Source: Lichenicola sp965198575
Lineage (GTDB): Bacteria; Pseudomonadota; Alphaproteobacteria; Acetobacterales; Acetobacteraceae
Direction: 5' to 3'
Length of the DNA stretch: 64,000 nucleotides
NCBI RefSeq assembly: GCF_965198575.1
Contig: NZ_OZ240671.1
Span: 3,410,001 to 3,474,000, forward strand
Shown here: in pieces, positions 17,168 through 24,974 of the stretch
Layout of the letters: every line of letters begins with the position of its first letter
How positions within the stretch are numbered: the stretch's first letter is position 1
Program-made: the position numbers and the translations under genes
Notes under the pieces: generated by a model
Databases searched by the model: none
Seen by the model: only the letters and a program-made list of their open reading frames with translations
What the model was told of the DNA's origin: nothing

Positions 17168-17388
17168 TCGCAGCGCCGCGGCGAGGCGCATCGTCCAGTC
17201 CCGGATCAGCACCGACAGCAAGGCCGCGATCGCCCGGATGCGATCGGTGCCGGGCTGTTGCTGCCTTGAAGGTGGTGGCTGGTGCCGGCGACCAGTGCAT
17301 GGAAGCGCGTCCCGACATCGAGACCGGCGATCGCCTTGGTCCATGTACGGCGGTCGTAATTGCCATGGTAGATCGGGAGTACGGGTTC

Positions 17389-18243
17389 ATGTTGTTTTCC
17401 CTCGTGGATAGAGCCACCGGGCTTGTCTTCTTTTTCCTGGTGCTCTTCTTCCTCGTGCTGCTGCTGGCCAGGACGTCGATCAAGATCCTGCGGGAATATG
17501 AGCGCGCGGTCGTGTTCACGCTCGGGCGCTTCGAGCGGGTGAGGGGCCCGGGGCTCGTCCTGCTGGTGCCGTTCGTCCAGGAGATGGTTCGGGTCGATCT
17601 CCGCACGCAGGTCATCGAAATCCCCAGCCAGGATGTCATCTCGCGCGACAACGTCTCGATGAAGGTCGACGCGGTGCTGTATTTCAACGTCGTCAGTCCA
17701 GAGCGCGCCATCATCCAGGTGCAGAACTACCTGCCGGCAACCAACATGCTGGCCCAGACGACGCTCAGGGCGGTTCTGGGTCAGCACGAGCTGGACGAGA
17801 TGCTCTCCGAGCGGAAGAAACTCAGCACCGACGTGCAGGAGATCATCGATATCCAGACCGAGGGCTGGGGGATCAAGGTCAGCAATGTCGAGATCCGGAC
17901 CGTCGAGCTGACCGACAACATGGTGCGTGCGATCGCCAAGCAGGCGGAGGCGGAGCGTGACCGGCGCGCCAAGATCATCCATGCGGAAGCCGAATTCCAG
18001 GCGTCACAGACGCTTGTCGACGCAGCGAAGATACTCGGCAGCATTCCTGCCGCCATGCAGTTGCGCTACCTGCAGACCCTGACCGAAATCGGCGCGGAAC
18101 AGAATTCGACGGTGGTGTTCCCGATGCCGATCGACATCATCAAGCCGTTCCTGGAAATTATCGACAAAGCCGACAAGGCTCCGGCTCCGAACGGCGTCAT
18201 CCACGCTGCGAGCGGCAAGGGGATGCCGGTGGGCAACGCCTGA
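17389..18243 (+). CDS. Slipin / stomatin-like SPFH-domain membrane protein
   Basis: This protein of about 284 residues has an N-terminal membrane hairpin (GLVFFFLVLFFLVLLLA) and then an SPFH domain starting KILREYERAVVFTLGRFERVRGPGLVLLVPF, the signature of prokaryotic slipins. The domain continues with LRTQVIEIPSQDVISRDNVSMKVDAVLYF and a C-terminal coiled coil rich in Glu/Ala (IAKQAEAERDRRAKIIHAEAEFQAS). Slipins form membrane scaffolds that organise lipids and partner proteases; no NfeD-like partner is adjacent. I favour the ATG at 17389, which has a GGGAG site; an in-frame ATG at 17365 lacks one. Confidence 0.9.
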   Translation: MLFSLVDRATGLVFFFLVLFFLVLLLARTSIKILREYERAVVFTLGRFERVRGPGLVLLVPFVQEMVRVDLRTQVIEIPSQDVISRDNVSMKVDAVLYFNVVSPERAIIQVQNYLPATNMLAQTTLRAVLGQHELDEMLSERKKLSTDVQEIIDIQTEGWGIKVSNVEIRTVELTDNMVRAIAKQAEAERDRRAKIIHAEAEFQASQTLVDAAKILGSIPAAMQLRYLQTLTEIGAEQNSTVVFPMPIDIIKPFLEIIDKADKAPAPNGVIHAASGKGMPVGNA

Positions 18244-18322
18244 CGCCCCGGTATATGTTTCAGCCGGCGATGCCCTGGCCAGGGGCCGCCGGGCTCGCAC
18301 CGTGCGGCGTCCACCTGTCCGA

Positions 18323-18949
18323 TCAGTGCGACGGCCCGAGGTTCCACGCGCTGATGACCGGCATGTCGGCATGACCTGGGTTATATCCCAGCACGCCGAC
18401 GGCCGCGGTGCCGAGCACCAGATGCTGCCCCTCGATGATCGACAGGCCGATCCATCGTACCGCCAGGGTGCTGCCGATCTGGCCATGCGAGAACAGGGCG
18501 ATGGTGCCGCCCCTCTCCCGCAACCGGGCGATGAGACGGTCCGCTCGCAGGACGACCTCCCCAGGCGTTTCGCCGCCCGGACAGCCGTCGCGATAGACTG
18601 CCCAGCCTGGCCGCTCCGCCCGGATGTCGATCGAGCGCATCCCTTCGTATCTGCCGTAGTCCCACTCGGCGAGATCGGGCTCCACCTGCGCCGCATCCGC
18701 CAGACCGGCCAGGCTGCAGGTCTGGCGCGCGCGTGTCGCCGGGCTGACGAAAACCTGGTCGAACGACACCGCGGACAGCATCGGACGCAGCGCCCGAGCC
18801 TGGTCCTCGCCGTGGTCGGTCAGCGCGATGTCGGTGCGGCCGGTATGCTGCCCGGACGCGCTCCAGATGGTCTCGCCGTGACGCACAAGGTAAATGGACG
18901 CCGGCTTCCGGTCGGCTTGCATCTCCGGCGGGCTCGAGAGCCGCTCCAT
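18323..18949 (-). CDS. Histidine phosphatase superfamily protein (phosphoglycerate mutase-like)
   Basis: This 208-residue enzyme has the RHG phosphohistidine motif in IYLVRHGETIWSASGQHTGRTDIALT, a catalytic Glu region in DLAEWDYGRYEG and the second His in IALFSHGQIGSTLAVRW. It begins two bases after the aldolase stop, so it is the third gene of the phosphoketolase operon. Size and motifs fit broad-specificity sugar phosphatases as well as cofactor-dependent mutases, and in this context a sugar-phosphate substrate is likely. Confidence 0.85.
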   Translation of the reverse strand: MERLSSPPEMQADRKPASIYLVRHGETIWSASGQHTGRTDIALTDHGEDQARALRPMLSAVSFDQVFVSPATRARQTCSLAGLADAAQVEPDLAEWDYGRYEGMRSIDIRAERPGWAVYRDGCPGGETPGEVVLRADRLIARLRERGGTIALFSHGQIGSTLAVRWIGLSIIEGQHLVLGTAAVGVLGYNPGHADMPVISAWNLGPSH

Positions 18950-18951
18950 CG

Positions 18952-20046
18952 TCAGAGACCCGGATGGCCAGGCGCCGCCAGCCTTGCCGGTCGGAACGGA
19001 AGCGCGTCAGGTACGACGTGGTCTTCCATCGAGGCGTCGTATTGCCCGCGGAGTGCGGCATGGTTGCACAGCGCACGATGAAGCAGCGCTTCCTGTGCCT
19101 CCTGCCGGTTGGAAGCGTCGCCGTGCCATAGGTCCAGGGCCGGCTGCTGGATGGCGCGGGCGAAGGAGAACACGAGCGGCCAGGGCAGCTGCTGCCACGC
19201 ATATTGCGCCTGGATGTTCATCGCGTTCAGTCGCGCCGATGCGAGTTCGGCCGACTGCCCGCCGGAGAGGAACGCGATACCGGCAACGCCCGCAGGCACG
19301 TGCTCCAGCAGGCATGCGATGGTGGCCGTCGCGACACTCTCGAGTGACGCCTGCTCCGGGCAATCCAGCCCGTCCAGGACCATGTTCGGCTTCAGGATCA
19401 GGCCATCCAACGCCACGCCCTGGGTCGCGAGTTCGTCGAACACGGCTGCAAGAACGTCGGCGGTTGCGGCCTGGCAGCGTGCGAGGGTGTGATTGCCGGT
19501 CATCAGCACCTCGGGCTCGACGATCGGAACGATATCCGCCTCCTGGCAGAGTGCCGCGTAGCGGGCCAGGGCCTGCGCATTCGCCCTGATGCAGGCCATG
19601 CTCGGCAGACCCTGGCCGAGCGCGATGACGCCACGCCACTTGGCAAAACGCGCCCCGAGAAGGGCGTAGTCGGCCAGGCGATCGCGCAGTCCGTCGAGCC
19701 CCTCGGTGACCGTTTCGCCCGGATGCAGGGCGAGCGGTTTGGCACCGGTATCGACCTTGATCCCCGGCATGATGCCGGCCGCCACCAGCCGTTCGACCAT
19801 CAGCACGCCGTGGCTGTCCTGCTGGCGGATGGTCTCGTCATAGAGGATCGCCCCGCTGATGCAGTCGCCGAGCCCCGGCGTGGTGACCAGCAACTCGCGA
19901 TAGGCCCGTCTCGCATCCACCGTCTGCGGGATGCCGGCGGCGGCGAAGCGCTTGTTGCAGGTGGGCGTGCTCTCATCCATCGCGAGCAGGCCCTTGCCCT
20001 CCGCGACCAGTGCGTGCGCGGTTGCCGCAAGTCGACGACGGTTCAT
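18952..20046 (-). CDS. Class I fructose-bisphosphate aldolase
   Basis: This 364-residue aldolase cleaves fructose-1,6-bisphosphate to triose phosphates through a lysine Schiff base. The family features are clear: GKGLLAMDESTPTCNKRFAAAGIP at the N-terminus, SGAILYDETIRQ, PGIKVDTGAKPL and the Schiff-base lysine in LDGLILKPNMVLDG. AFLSGGQSAELASARLNAMN is the phosphate-binding loop. I take the ATG at 20046, which overlaps the phosphoketolase stop (ATGA), over one five codons upstream inside that gene. Together with phosphoketolase and triosephosphate isomerase it allows hexose phosphate to be split by two routes. Confidence 0.95.
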   Translation of the reverse strand: MNRRRLAATAHALVAEGKGLLAMDESTPTCNKRFAAAGIPQTVDARRAYRELLVTTPGLGDCISGAILYDETIRQQDSHGVLMVERLVAAGIMPGIKVDTGAKPLALHPGETVTEGLDGLRDRLADYALLGARFAKWRGVIALGQGLPSMACIRANAQALARYAALCQEADIVPIVEPEVLMTGNHTLARCQAATADVLAAVFDELATQGVALDGLILKPNMVLDGLDCPEQASLESVATATIACLLEHVPAGVAGIAFLSGGQSAELASARLNAMNIQAQYAWQQLPWPLVFSFARAIQQPALDLWHGDASNRQEAQEALLHRALCNHAALRGQYDASMEDHVVPDALPFRPARLAAPGHPGL

Positions 20047-22466
20047 GCTGTGGCGCTCCACTTCCAGTTCAGGATCTCGGGCAGGTCCTCGCCATGCTTG
20101 TCGATGTAATGCGTGTGCGCGACCAGCTTGTCGGCCATCGCCTGGCGGAGATACGCGCCCTTGGTGCCGAGGCCCGGAACGCGATCGACGACGTCCTGCA
20201 CCAGATGAAACCGATCGAGCCGGTTCTGCACCCGGATATCGAACGGGGTGGTGATGGTGCCCTCCTCGACGTAGCCGCGCACATGGATATTGCGGTTGGT
20301 GCGGCGATAGGTGAGGCGGTGGACCAGCGACGGGTAGCCATGGAAGGCGAAGATGATGTGCTTCTGCTTGGTGAAGAGCTCGTCATATTCGACGTCGCTC
20401 AGCCCGTGCGGATGCTCGCTCGCGGATTGCAGTCGCATCAGGTCGACCACGTTGATCACGCGGATCTTCAGGTCCGGGAGATGCTCACGCAGGATCGAGA
20501 CCGCGCCGAGGGTCTCGAGGGTGGGTGTGTCGCCGCAGCAGGCCATGACGACGTCCGGCTCCTCGGTCTGGTCGTTGCTGGCCCACGTCCAGATGCCGAG
20601 CCCCTGGGTGCAATGGATCACCGCCTCGTCGATGGTGAGCCATTGCGGCATCAGGTGCTTGCCCGCGACCACGACATTCACGTAGTGGCGGCTGCGCAGG
20701 CAATGGTCGAACACCGAGAGCAGGCAGTTCGCATCGGGCGGCAGGTAGGCGCGCACGATGTCGGCCTTCTTGTTGATCACGTGGTCGAGAAAACCCGGAT
20801 CCTGATGCGTGAAGCCGTTATGGTCCTGCTGCCAGACATGCGAGGCGAGCAGGTAATTCAACGAAGCGATCTTGCGGCGCCAGGGCAGCTCGGAGGTGAC
20901 CTTGAGCCATTTCGCATGCTGGCTGAACATGGAGTCGACGATGCGGATGAACGCCTCGTAGCTGTTGAACAGGCCATGCCGCCCGGTCAGCAGGTAGCCC
21001 TCGAGAAATCCCTCGCACTGATGCTCGCTCAGCATCGAATCGATGACACCACCTTCAGGCGCCAGGAACTCGTCGTCTGGAACTTCCGATCCGTCCCATT
21101 GCCGGTTGGTGACCTCGAAGACGGCGCCGAGCATGTTCGATAGGGTCTCATCCGGTCCGAAGATGCGGAAATTTCGTGGCTCGCTGTTCCCCGCCACGAT
21201 ATCGCGGAAGAACCGCCCGAGCACCGTCGTGTCCGACGCGGTGACGGCGCCGCGCTGCGGAACATCGACCGCGTGCACACGGAAGTCGGGCATCACCAAG
21301 TTGCGCAGCAGCTGGCCGCCATTGGTGTGCGGGTTGGCACCCATGCGCCGGTTGCCTTTCGGTGCGAGCGCCGCCAGCTCGGGCAGCAGTCGACCCTGCG
21401 CGTCGAACAGCTCCTCCGGCCTGTAGCTCCGCATCCAGCTCTCGAGCTGCGCCACGTGGTCCGGATGGCCACGATCGACCAGAAGGGGCACCTGGTGCGA
21501 GCGGAACGTGCCTTCCACCTTGAGCCCGTCGACCGTCTTGGGGCCGGTCCAACCCTTGGGGGAACGCAGCACGATCATCGGCCAGCGCGGGCGGGTGGCG
21601 ATGCCGGTCCCGCGTGTCTGCTCCTGGATGTGCCGGATGTCATCGATCACGCGCTCCATGGTGGTCGCCATGAGAGCGTGCATCGTTTCGGGATCGTCAC
21701 CCTCGACGAAGTAGGGGGTCCAGCCGCAGCCCCGGAAGAACTGTTCCAGCTCATCGTGGTCGATTCGGGCGAGCACCGTCGGGTTGCTGATCTTGAAGCC
21801 GTTGAGGTGCAGTATCGGCAGCACGACGCCATCGGAGATCGGGTTCAGCAGCTTGTTGGAGTGCCATGCCGTGGCGAGGGGTCCGGTCTCGGCCTCGCCG
21901 TCCCCCACGACGCAGGCGACGATGAGATCCGGGTTGTCGAAGACGGCGCCGAATGCGTGGCTGAGCGAGTAGCCAAGCTCGCCGCCCTCGTGGATCGATC
22001 CCGGGGTCGTCGGCGCAACGTGGCTGGAGATGCCGCCCGGAAACGAGAACTGCGTGAACAGCCGCTTGATCCCGGCCTCGTCCTGGCTGATCGTCGGATA
22101 GATCTCGCTGTAGCTGCCTTCAAGGTAGGTATTTGCGACAAGTGCGGGGCCGCCATGGCCGGGCCCGGCGACATAGAACATGTCGAGGTCGTATTTCTTG
22201 ATGACGCGATTCAGATGGACATAGATGAAGTTCTGGCCGGGAGTGGTGCCCCAATGGCCGACAACCAGGGGTTTCACGTGAGCGGCCTTGAGCGGTTCAC
22301 GAAGCAGCGGATTGTCGTAGAGATAGATCTGGCCAACAGAAAGATAGTTCGCGGCGCGCCAGTAGGCGTTCATCAGCCGGAGCTCTTCGGTGGTGGCTAC
22401 AGCGCCCTCTGGCGGCCCTGCCGTCGTGGAGACCGGGAGCCGGGGGCTGGTGACTATCGTATCCAT
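20043..22466 (-). CDS. xfp: Xylulose-5-phosphate / fructose-6-phosphate phosphoketolase
   Basis: This 807-residue thiamine-diphosphate enzyme cleaves xylulose-5-P or fructose-6-P with phosphate to acetyl-phosphate plus a triose or tetrose phosphate. Full-length family features are present: GHWGTTPGQNFIYVHLNRVI, GPGHGGPALVANTYLEGSYSE and SFPGGISSHVAPTTPGSIHEGGELGYSL, with catalytic histidines. VVGDGEAETGPLATAWHSNKLLNP is the TPP-binding GDGE-N motif. A GCGAGGATCT ribosome site precedes the ATG. It heads an operon with aldolase and a histidine phosphatase and has a motif copy 130 bp upstream. No acetate kinase or phosphotransacetylase gene lies in the window, so the fate of acetyl-phosphate is open. 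Confidence 0.97.
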   Translation of the reverse strand: MDTIVTSPRLPVSTTAGPPEGAVATTEELRLMNAYWRAANYLSVGQIYLYDNPLLREPLKAAHVKPLVVGHWGTTPGQNFIYVHLNRVIKKYDLDMFYVAGPGHGGPALVANTYLEGSYSEIYPTISQDEAGIKRLFTQFSFPGGISSHVAPTTPGSIHEGGELGYSLSHAFGAVFDNPDLIVACVVGDGEAETGPLATAWHSNKLLNPISDGVVLPILHLNGFKISNPTVLARIDHDELEQFFRGCGWTPYFVEGDDPETMHALMATTMERVIDDIRHIQEQTRGTGIATRPRWPMIVLRSPKGWTGPKTVDGLKVEGTFRSHQVPLLVDRGHPDHVAQLESWMRSYRPEELFDAQGRLLPELAALAPKGNRRMGANPHTNGGQLLRNLVMPDFRVHAVDVPQRGAVTASDTTVLGRFFRDIVAGNSEPRNFRIFGPDETLSNMLGAVFEVTNRQWDGSEVPDDEFLAPEGGVIDSMLSEHQCEGFLEGYLLTGRHGLFNSYEAFIRIVDSMFSQHAKWLKVTSELPWRRKIASLNYLLASHVWQQDHNGFTHQDPGFLDHVINKKADIVRAYLPPDANCLLSVFDHCLRSRHYVNVVVAGKHLMPQWLTIDEAVIHCTQGLGIWTWASNDQTEEPDVVMACCGDTPTLETLGAVSILREHLPDLKIRVINVVDLMRLQSASEHPHGLSDVEYDELFTKQKHIIFAFHGYPSLVHRLTYRRTNRNIHVRGYVEEGTITTPFDIRVQNRLDRFHLVQDVVDRVPGLGTKGAYLRQAMADKLVAHTHYIDKHGEDLPEILNWKWSATA

Positions 22467-22591
22467 TTGCAGATCCTCGCAGGAAGTCCGTCATGTTCGG
22501 CAGGAGGCGCCGACCAACCTGTCCGCGGCACGAGGGGATTGGGCCCGCGCGGCGAGTGGGTCGGAGACTATGGTCGGGGTCTGGCCGGGTG

Positions 22592-22607
22592 CAGCCTCGG
22601 AAACTAC
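22592..22607 (-). promoter_or_regulatory. Island motif copy 6 (phosphoketolase operon)
   Basis: The minus strand reads CTGAGTAGTTTCCGAGGCTG, exact core, 130 bp before the phosphoketolase start. It lies between that start and the convergent end of glk. Confidence 0.75.
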
Positions 22608-22627
22608 TCAGCCGAGGCGGAGACGAA

Positions 22628-23656
22628 CTACGCGCTCGGGGCTGTGCCGCCGGTTCGGGGCAGCTTGTGCCCGGCCTCCTGCTTCAGGCCATAGATCGCA
22701 GTTCCGAGCAGGGCCGCATTCACCGTGATGACGTGCACCGGGATATCTCGCAGGAGGTTGGCGAAGCGGCCTTTCGACGTGAAGCTGTGCATGAACGCGC
22801 CGTCCTGCAGCTGTGGCAGCAGCCGGGGTGGCAGCCCGCCGGCGAGATACACGCCGCCGGTCGCCATGACCTTCAGCGCCAGGTTGCCGGCCTCGGCGCC
22901 CCAGACGTCGATCACGATACGCAGTGTTTCCGCCGCGAGCAGGTTGTTGTCGGGGTCATGCAAGGCAGCTTCGATGATAGCCGGGGTGCGATCGTGCGCC
23001 GCTTGCAGGATTGCGGCGAATGCGGGGCTTTCCGAGGAGGGATCGCGCGATCGCACGTAATCGTAGATGTTGGGCAGGCCCGATCCGGCGCAGACCCGCT
23101 CGTAGCCGGCATGACGGAAACGCTCGGTCAGGAAGCGCCAGAGCCCGGCCTGGATCTCGTTCGTCGGCGCGAAATCGGCGTGGCCGCCTTCAGAGGCGCA
23201 GGTCACGTAGCTCTCGCCGCTCCAGATCAGGAACGCCTCGCCGAGCCCGGTTCCCGGTGCCAAGACCGCCATCGCGGTGTTCGGCACGGCACGCCCGGCG
23301 TTGATCTCGACGATTTCCGCGGGCAGCAGATGCGGCACGGCATGTGCGATCGCCTCGAGGTCGTTCAGCAGGGTGACGCGATCGAGGTGCAGCGCCCGGG
23401 ACAGCGCCTGCTCCTCGAGGTCCCAGGGCAGGTTGGTCAGGTGCGCCTTGCCGGCGATCACCGGACCCGCCACGTCGAAACAGGCGGAGGTCGGATGCCC
23501 GCCGGCACTGGCGAGGAACGCCTCGACGATGGGCTGCAGCCCGGTATAGTCGGCGCTCTTGTAATCCTGTCGAGACAGGAAGTTCCGCGGGCCGGCCTCC
23601 GAGGAAACCAGGGCCAACCTGGTGGTCGTCCCGCCGATGTCGCCCGCGATCAGCAT
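22628..23656 (-). CDS. glk: Glucokinase
   Basis: This 342-residue ROK-independent glucokinase phosphorylates glucose with ATP. The phosphate loop is in MLIAGDIGGTTTRLALV, the glucose-binding segment in CFDVAGPVIAGKAHLTNLPW and LLNDLEAIAHAVP, and the adenosine segment in VLAPGTGLGEAFLIW. The conserved SEGGHADFAP follows. I take the ATG at 23656, which has a GGAG site and begins at the homologous N-terminus; the longer open frame upstream runs through a pseudogene. It is downstream of the SHOCT gene and the ATPase remnant on the same strand. It would feed glucose-6-phosphate toward the phosphoketolase route. Confidence 0.95.
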   Translation of the reverse strand: MLIAGDIGGTTTRLALVSSEAGPRNFLSRQDYKSADYTGLQPIVEAFLASAGGHPTSACFDVAGPVIAGKAHLTNLPWDLEEQALSRALHLDRVTLLNDLEAIAHAVPHLLPAEIVEINAGRAVPNTAMAVLAPGTGLGEAFLIWSGESYVTCASEGGHADFAPTNEIQAGLWRFLTERFRHAGYERVCAGSGLPNIYDYVRSRDPSSESPAFAAILQAAHDRTPAIIEAALHDPDNNLLAAETLRIVIDVWGAEAGNLALKVMATGGVYLAGGLPPRLLPQLQDGAFMHSFTSKGRFANLLRDIPVHVITVNAALLGTAIYGLKQEAGHKLPRTGGTAPSA

Positions 23657-23699
23657 GCTGTGCTCCAACTGGAAGGATATCGGATCGTGCACCCTTGCA

Positions 23700-24092
23700 T
23701 GATCCGGTCGTTGCCGATCAAGAGAGCGGCGTTCTGGCCGTGAATGAGTGAGCGCGTGGAGTTCACCGCCAGCTCGGCGGCCCTGCCGAAATGGCTGCCG
23801 GTGCCGGTGACATAGTCGCCAGCCTGGCGTGACGTTCCTCGCTGACGCTGACGCTGACGCTGACGCCGGCGCCGGCGACGAGCAGCAACAAGATGATGCA
23901 GAATCCCTGCCGTTGCGCGACCACACCGGACAGGACCACCGCGAACCCGATCATCCATGGGATCGGGCCCCGGATATACGTCAGGAATTCCAGACACGCG
24001 TCGGTGTCTTTCTCGCTGATCTCGTCCGGGCCGTCTTTGGCCAGCCGGGACCTCGGCTTTGCCTGCGCCTGGCCGTGACCTGGCGTCGCCAT
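23700..24092 (-). pseudogene. Remnant of a P-type proton ATPase, N-terminal part, frameshifted
   Basis: From the ATG at 24092 the frame reads SRLAKDGPDEISEKDTDAC and then YIRGPIPWMIGFAVVLSGVV. This matches the N-terminal cytoplasmic tail and first helices of plasma-membrane type proton ATPases (GPNEIPEK...GPIPWMIE...LSGVV). After a hexanucleotide repeat the frame is lost. A second frame near 23700-23800 reads VTGTGSHFGRAAEL, equivalent to the TGANTYFGKTAELV segment that lies about 100 residues further on in intact enzymes, followed by a LLIGNDRI remnant. The catalytic DKTGT region is absent. It sits between the SHOCT gene and glk in the same direction, a decayed middle gene of that operon. 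An intact but divergent family member is at 46586. Confidence 0.72.
23841..23876 (+). repeat. Hexanucleotide tandem repeat (GCTGAC) x4 followed by (GCCGGC) x2
   Basis: Four perfect GCTGAC units are followed by two GCCGGC units, inside the proton-ATPase remnant. On the coding strand they encode alternating Val-Ser and Ala-Gly. Slippage here probably accompanied loss of the frame. Confidence 0.85.
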
Positions 24093-24218
24093 GTACGTTC
24101 CATCCTGGCTGCCGGCACGAGCGACGGCGCTCCGGCTTGCTCTGTAGCGGTCGATTTCCGTCACGTGGCGAACCCACCGGTCCCGACGAGCAGGACCGGT
24201 CGCTCGCGACAGGTCAGG

Positions 24219-24527
24219 TCAGGCGGCGCGACTGTCGATCCCCGAGGCGAGGCCGTTCGAGCCGGTGCGACCGCGCCCCGCGACGATTGCCGAGCCACCT
24301 CCGATGTCGGCTTTCAGTTGGAGATAATCTTCCCGACTGATGTCGCCGCGGGCATATCGCTCATCGAGAATATCGAAGGAGCGATTTTCCGGCCGGCCCG
24401 AGAATCTCTGGTGGGCGCGGTAGGTATAGCCCCAATTCCCGAAGCTCGACAGCATCAGGAAGATGAAGCCGAACCAGAGCAGCCAGCCCCAGCCGATGAA
24501 GCCGTTGTACCAATAGCTCTGGACCAT
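24219..24527 (-). CDS. SHOCT-domain small membrane protein
   Basis: This 102-residue protein begins with a Trp/Phe-rich membrane segment (GFIGWGWLLWFGFIFLMLSSF). Near residues 50-75 it carries a short C-terminal-type SHOCT motif in FDILDERYARGDISREDYLQLKADI. SHOCT modules are small oligomerisation units attached to many membrane proteins; no precise function is assigned. AGGACG precedes the ATG. It is the first gene after motif copy 7 (71 bp) and heads the unit that continues through the ATPase remnant to glk. Confidence 0.82.
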   Translation of the reverse strand: MVQSYWYNGFIGWGWLLWFGFIFLMLSSFGNWGYTYRAHQRFSGRPENRSFDILDERYARGDISREDYLQLKADIGGGSAIVAGRGRTGSNGLASGIDSRAA

Positions 24528-24593
24528 GATCGTCCTATTGACATCCGCATCGACTTGCAGAGCTCAATTACTCACGTGCGACGGCGGCTGCGT

Positions 24594-24609
24594 CAGCTTC
24601 GGAAACTAC
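24594..24609 (-). promoter_or_regulatory. Island motif copy 7 (SHOCT-glk unit)
   Basis: The minus strand reads CCTAGGTAGTTTCCGAAGCTG, exact core, 71 bp before the SHOCT gene. It pairs divergently with copy 8. Confidence 0.75.
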
Positions 24610-24723
24610 CTAGGTGCGCCGGATCCGGCGCGGGTGGATGCCGACGCACGCCGGTCCGGCAATCGGCTCGATCGTAGGTGTGGGCTGCCTGCACCGTGAT
24701 CCCGTCCCGGATCTGCGGCCTGA

Positions 24724-24739
24724 GTAGTTTCCGAACCTT
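24724..24739 (+). promoter_or_regulatory. Island motif copy 8 (LOV hybrid kinase gene)
   Basis: It reads CTGAGTAGTTTCCGAACCTT, exact core, about 240 bp before the first possible start of the regulator gene. Autoregulation is implied if that regulator binds the motif. Confidence 0.72.
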
Positions 24740-24974
24740 CCGCCGGTCGGCCGCAGAGCGTAATGCTTCCGCGACCGCCAGGTCGATGATGAAGCAGCCG
24801 ATCATGATGCAGCATGGGGGGCGGGCTCGAATGCGGGCCATCCGGAGAGGCGCCAGAGCGCGAACGGAATGTCACCGGTGGGGCCTGCGCCCCGAGTTGA
24901 TGTTCGGTGCCGATGCGCGTGGAGCTTGACGGGAACGGCCGGAGAGAGGGAGGCGGGCGCTGCTGGTACCATCC

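Larger units (their letters stand above)
16974..17388. other. Divergent regulatory region without a confident gene
   Basis: This holds motif copies 4 and 5, facing outward about 90 bp apart. The 220 bp between copy 5 and the slipin start have no convincing gene; several overlapping open frames look like shadows. Confidence 0.5.
24528..24974. other. Divergent regulatory region upstream of the regulator gene
   Basis: Apart from motif copies 7 and 8 I see no supported gene. A 47-codon frame starting at 24786 (MMKQPIMMQHGG) is possible but has no clear ribosome site or family. Confidence 0.45.

Noticed and set aside
17206..17364. Transposase-like look of a minus-strand frame (NYDRRTWTKAIAGLDVGTRF)
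   Set aside because: No DDE motif, terminal repeats or target duplication; too short to support an IS call.
23690..23720. Possible FixK/FNR-like box near GTTGCCGATCAAG upstream of glk
   Set aside because: Only one half-site (ATCAA) is good; the other matches 3 of 5 bases, and the spot lies in the ATPase remnant.
23841..23876. CRISPR-like short repeats
   Set aside because: Perfect 6-bp tandem units with no spacers; simple slippage repeat.
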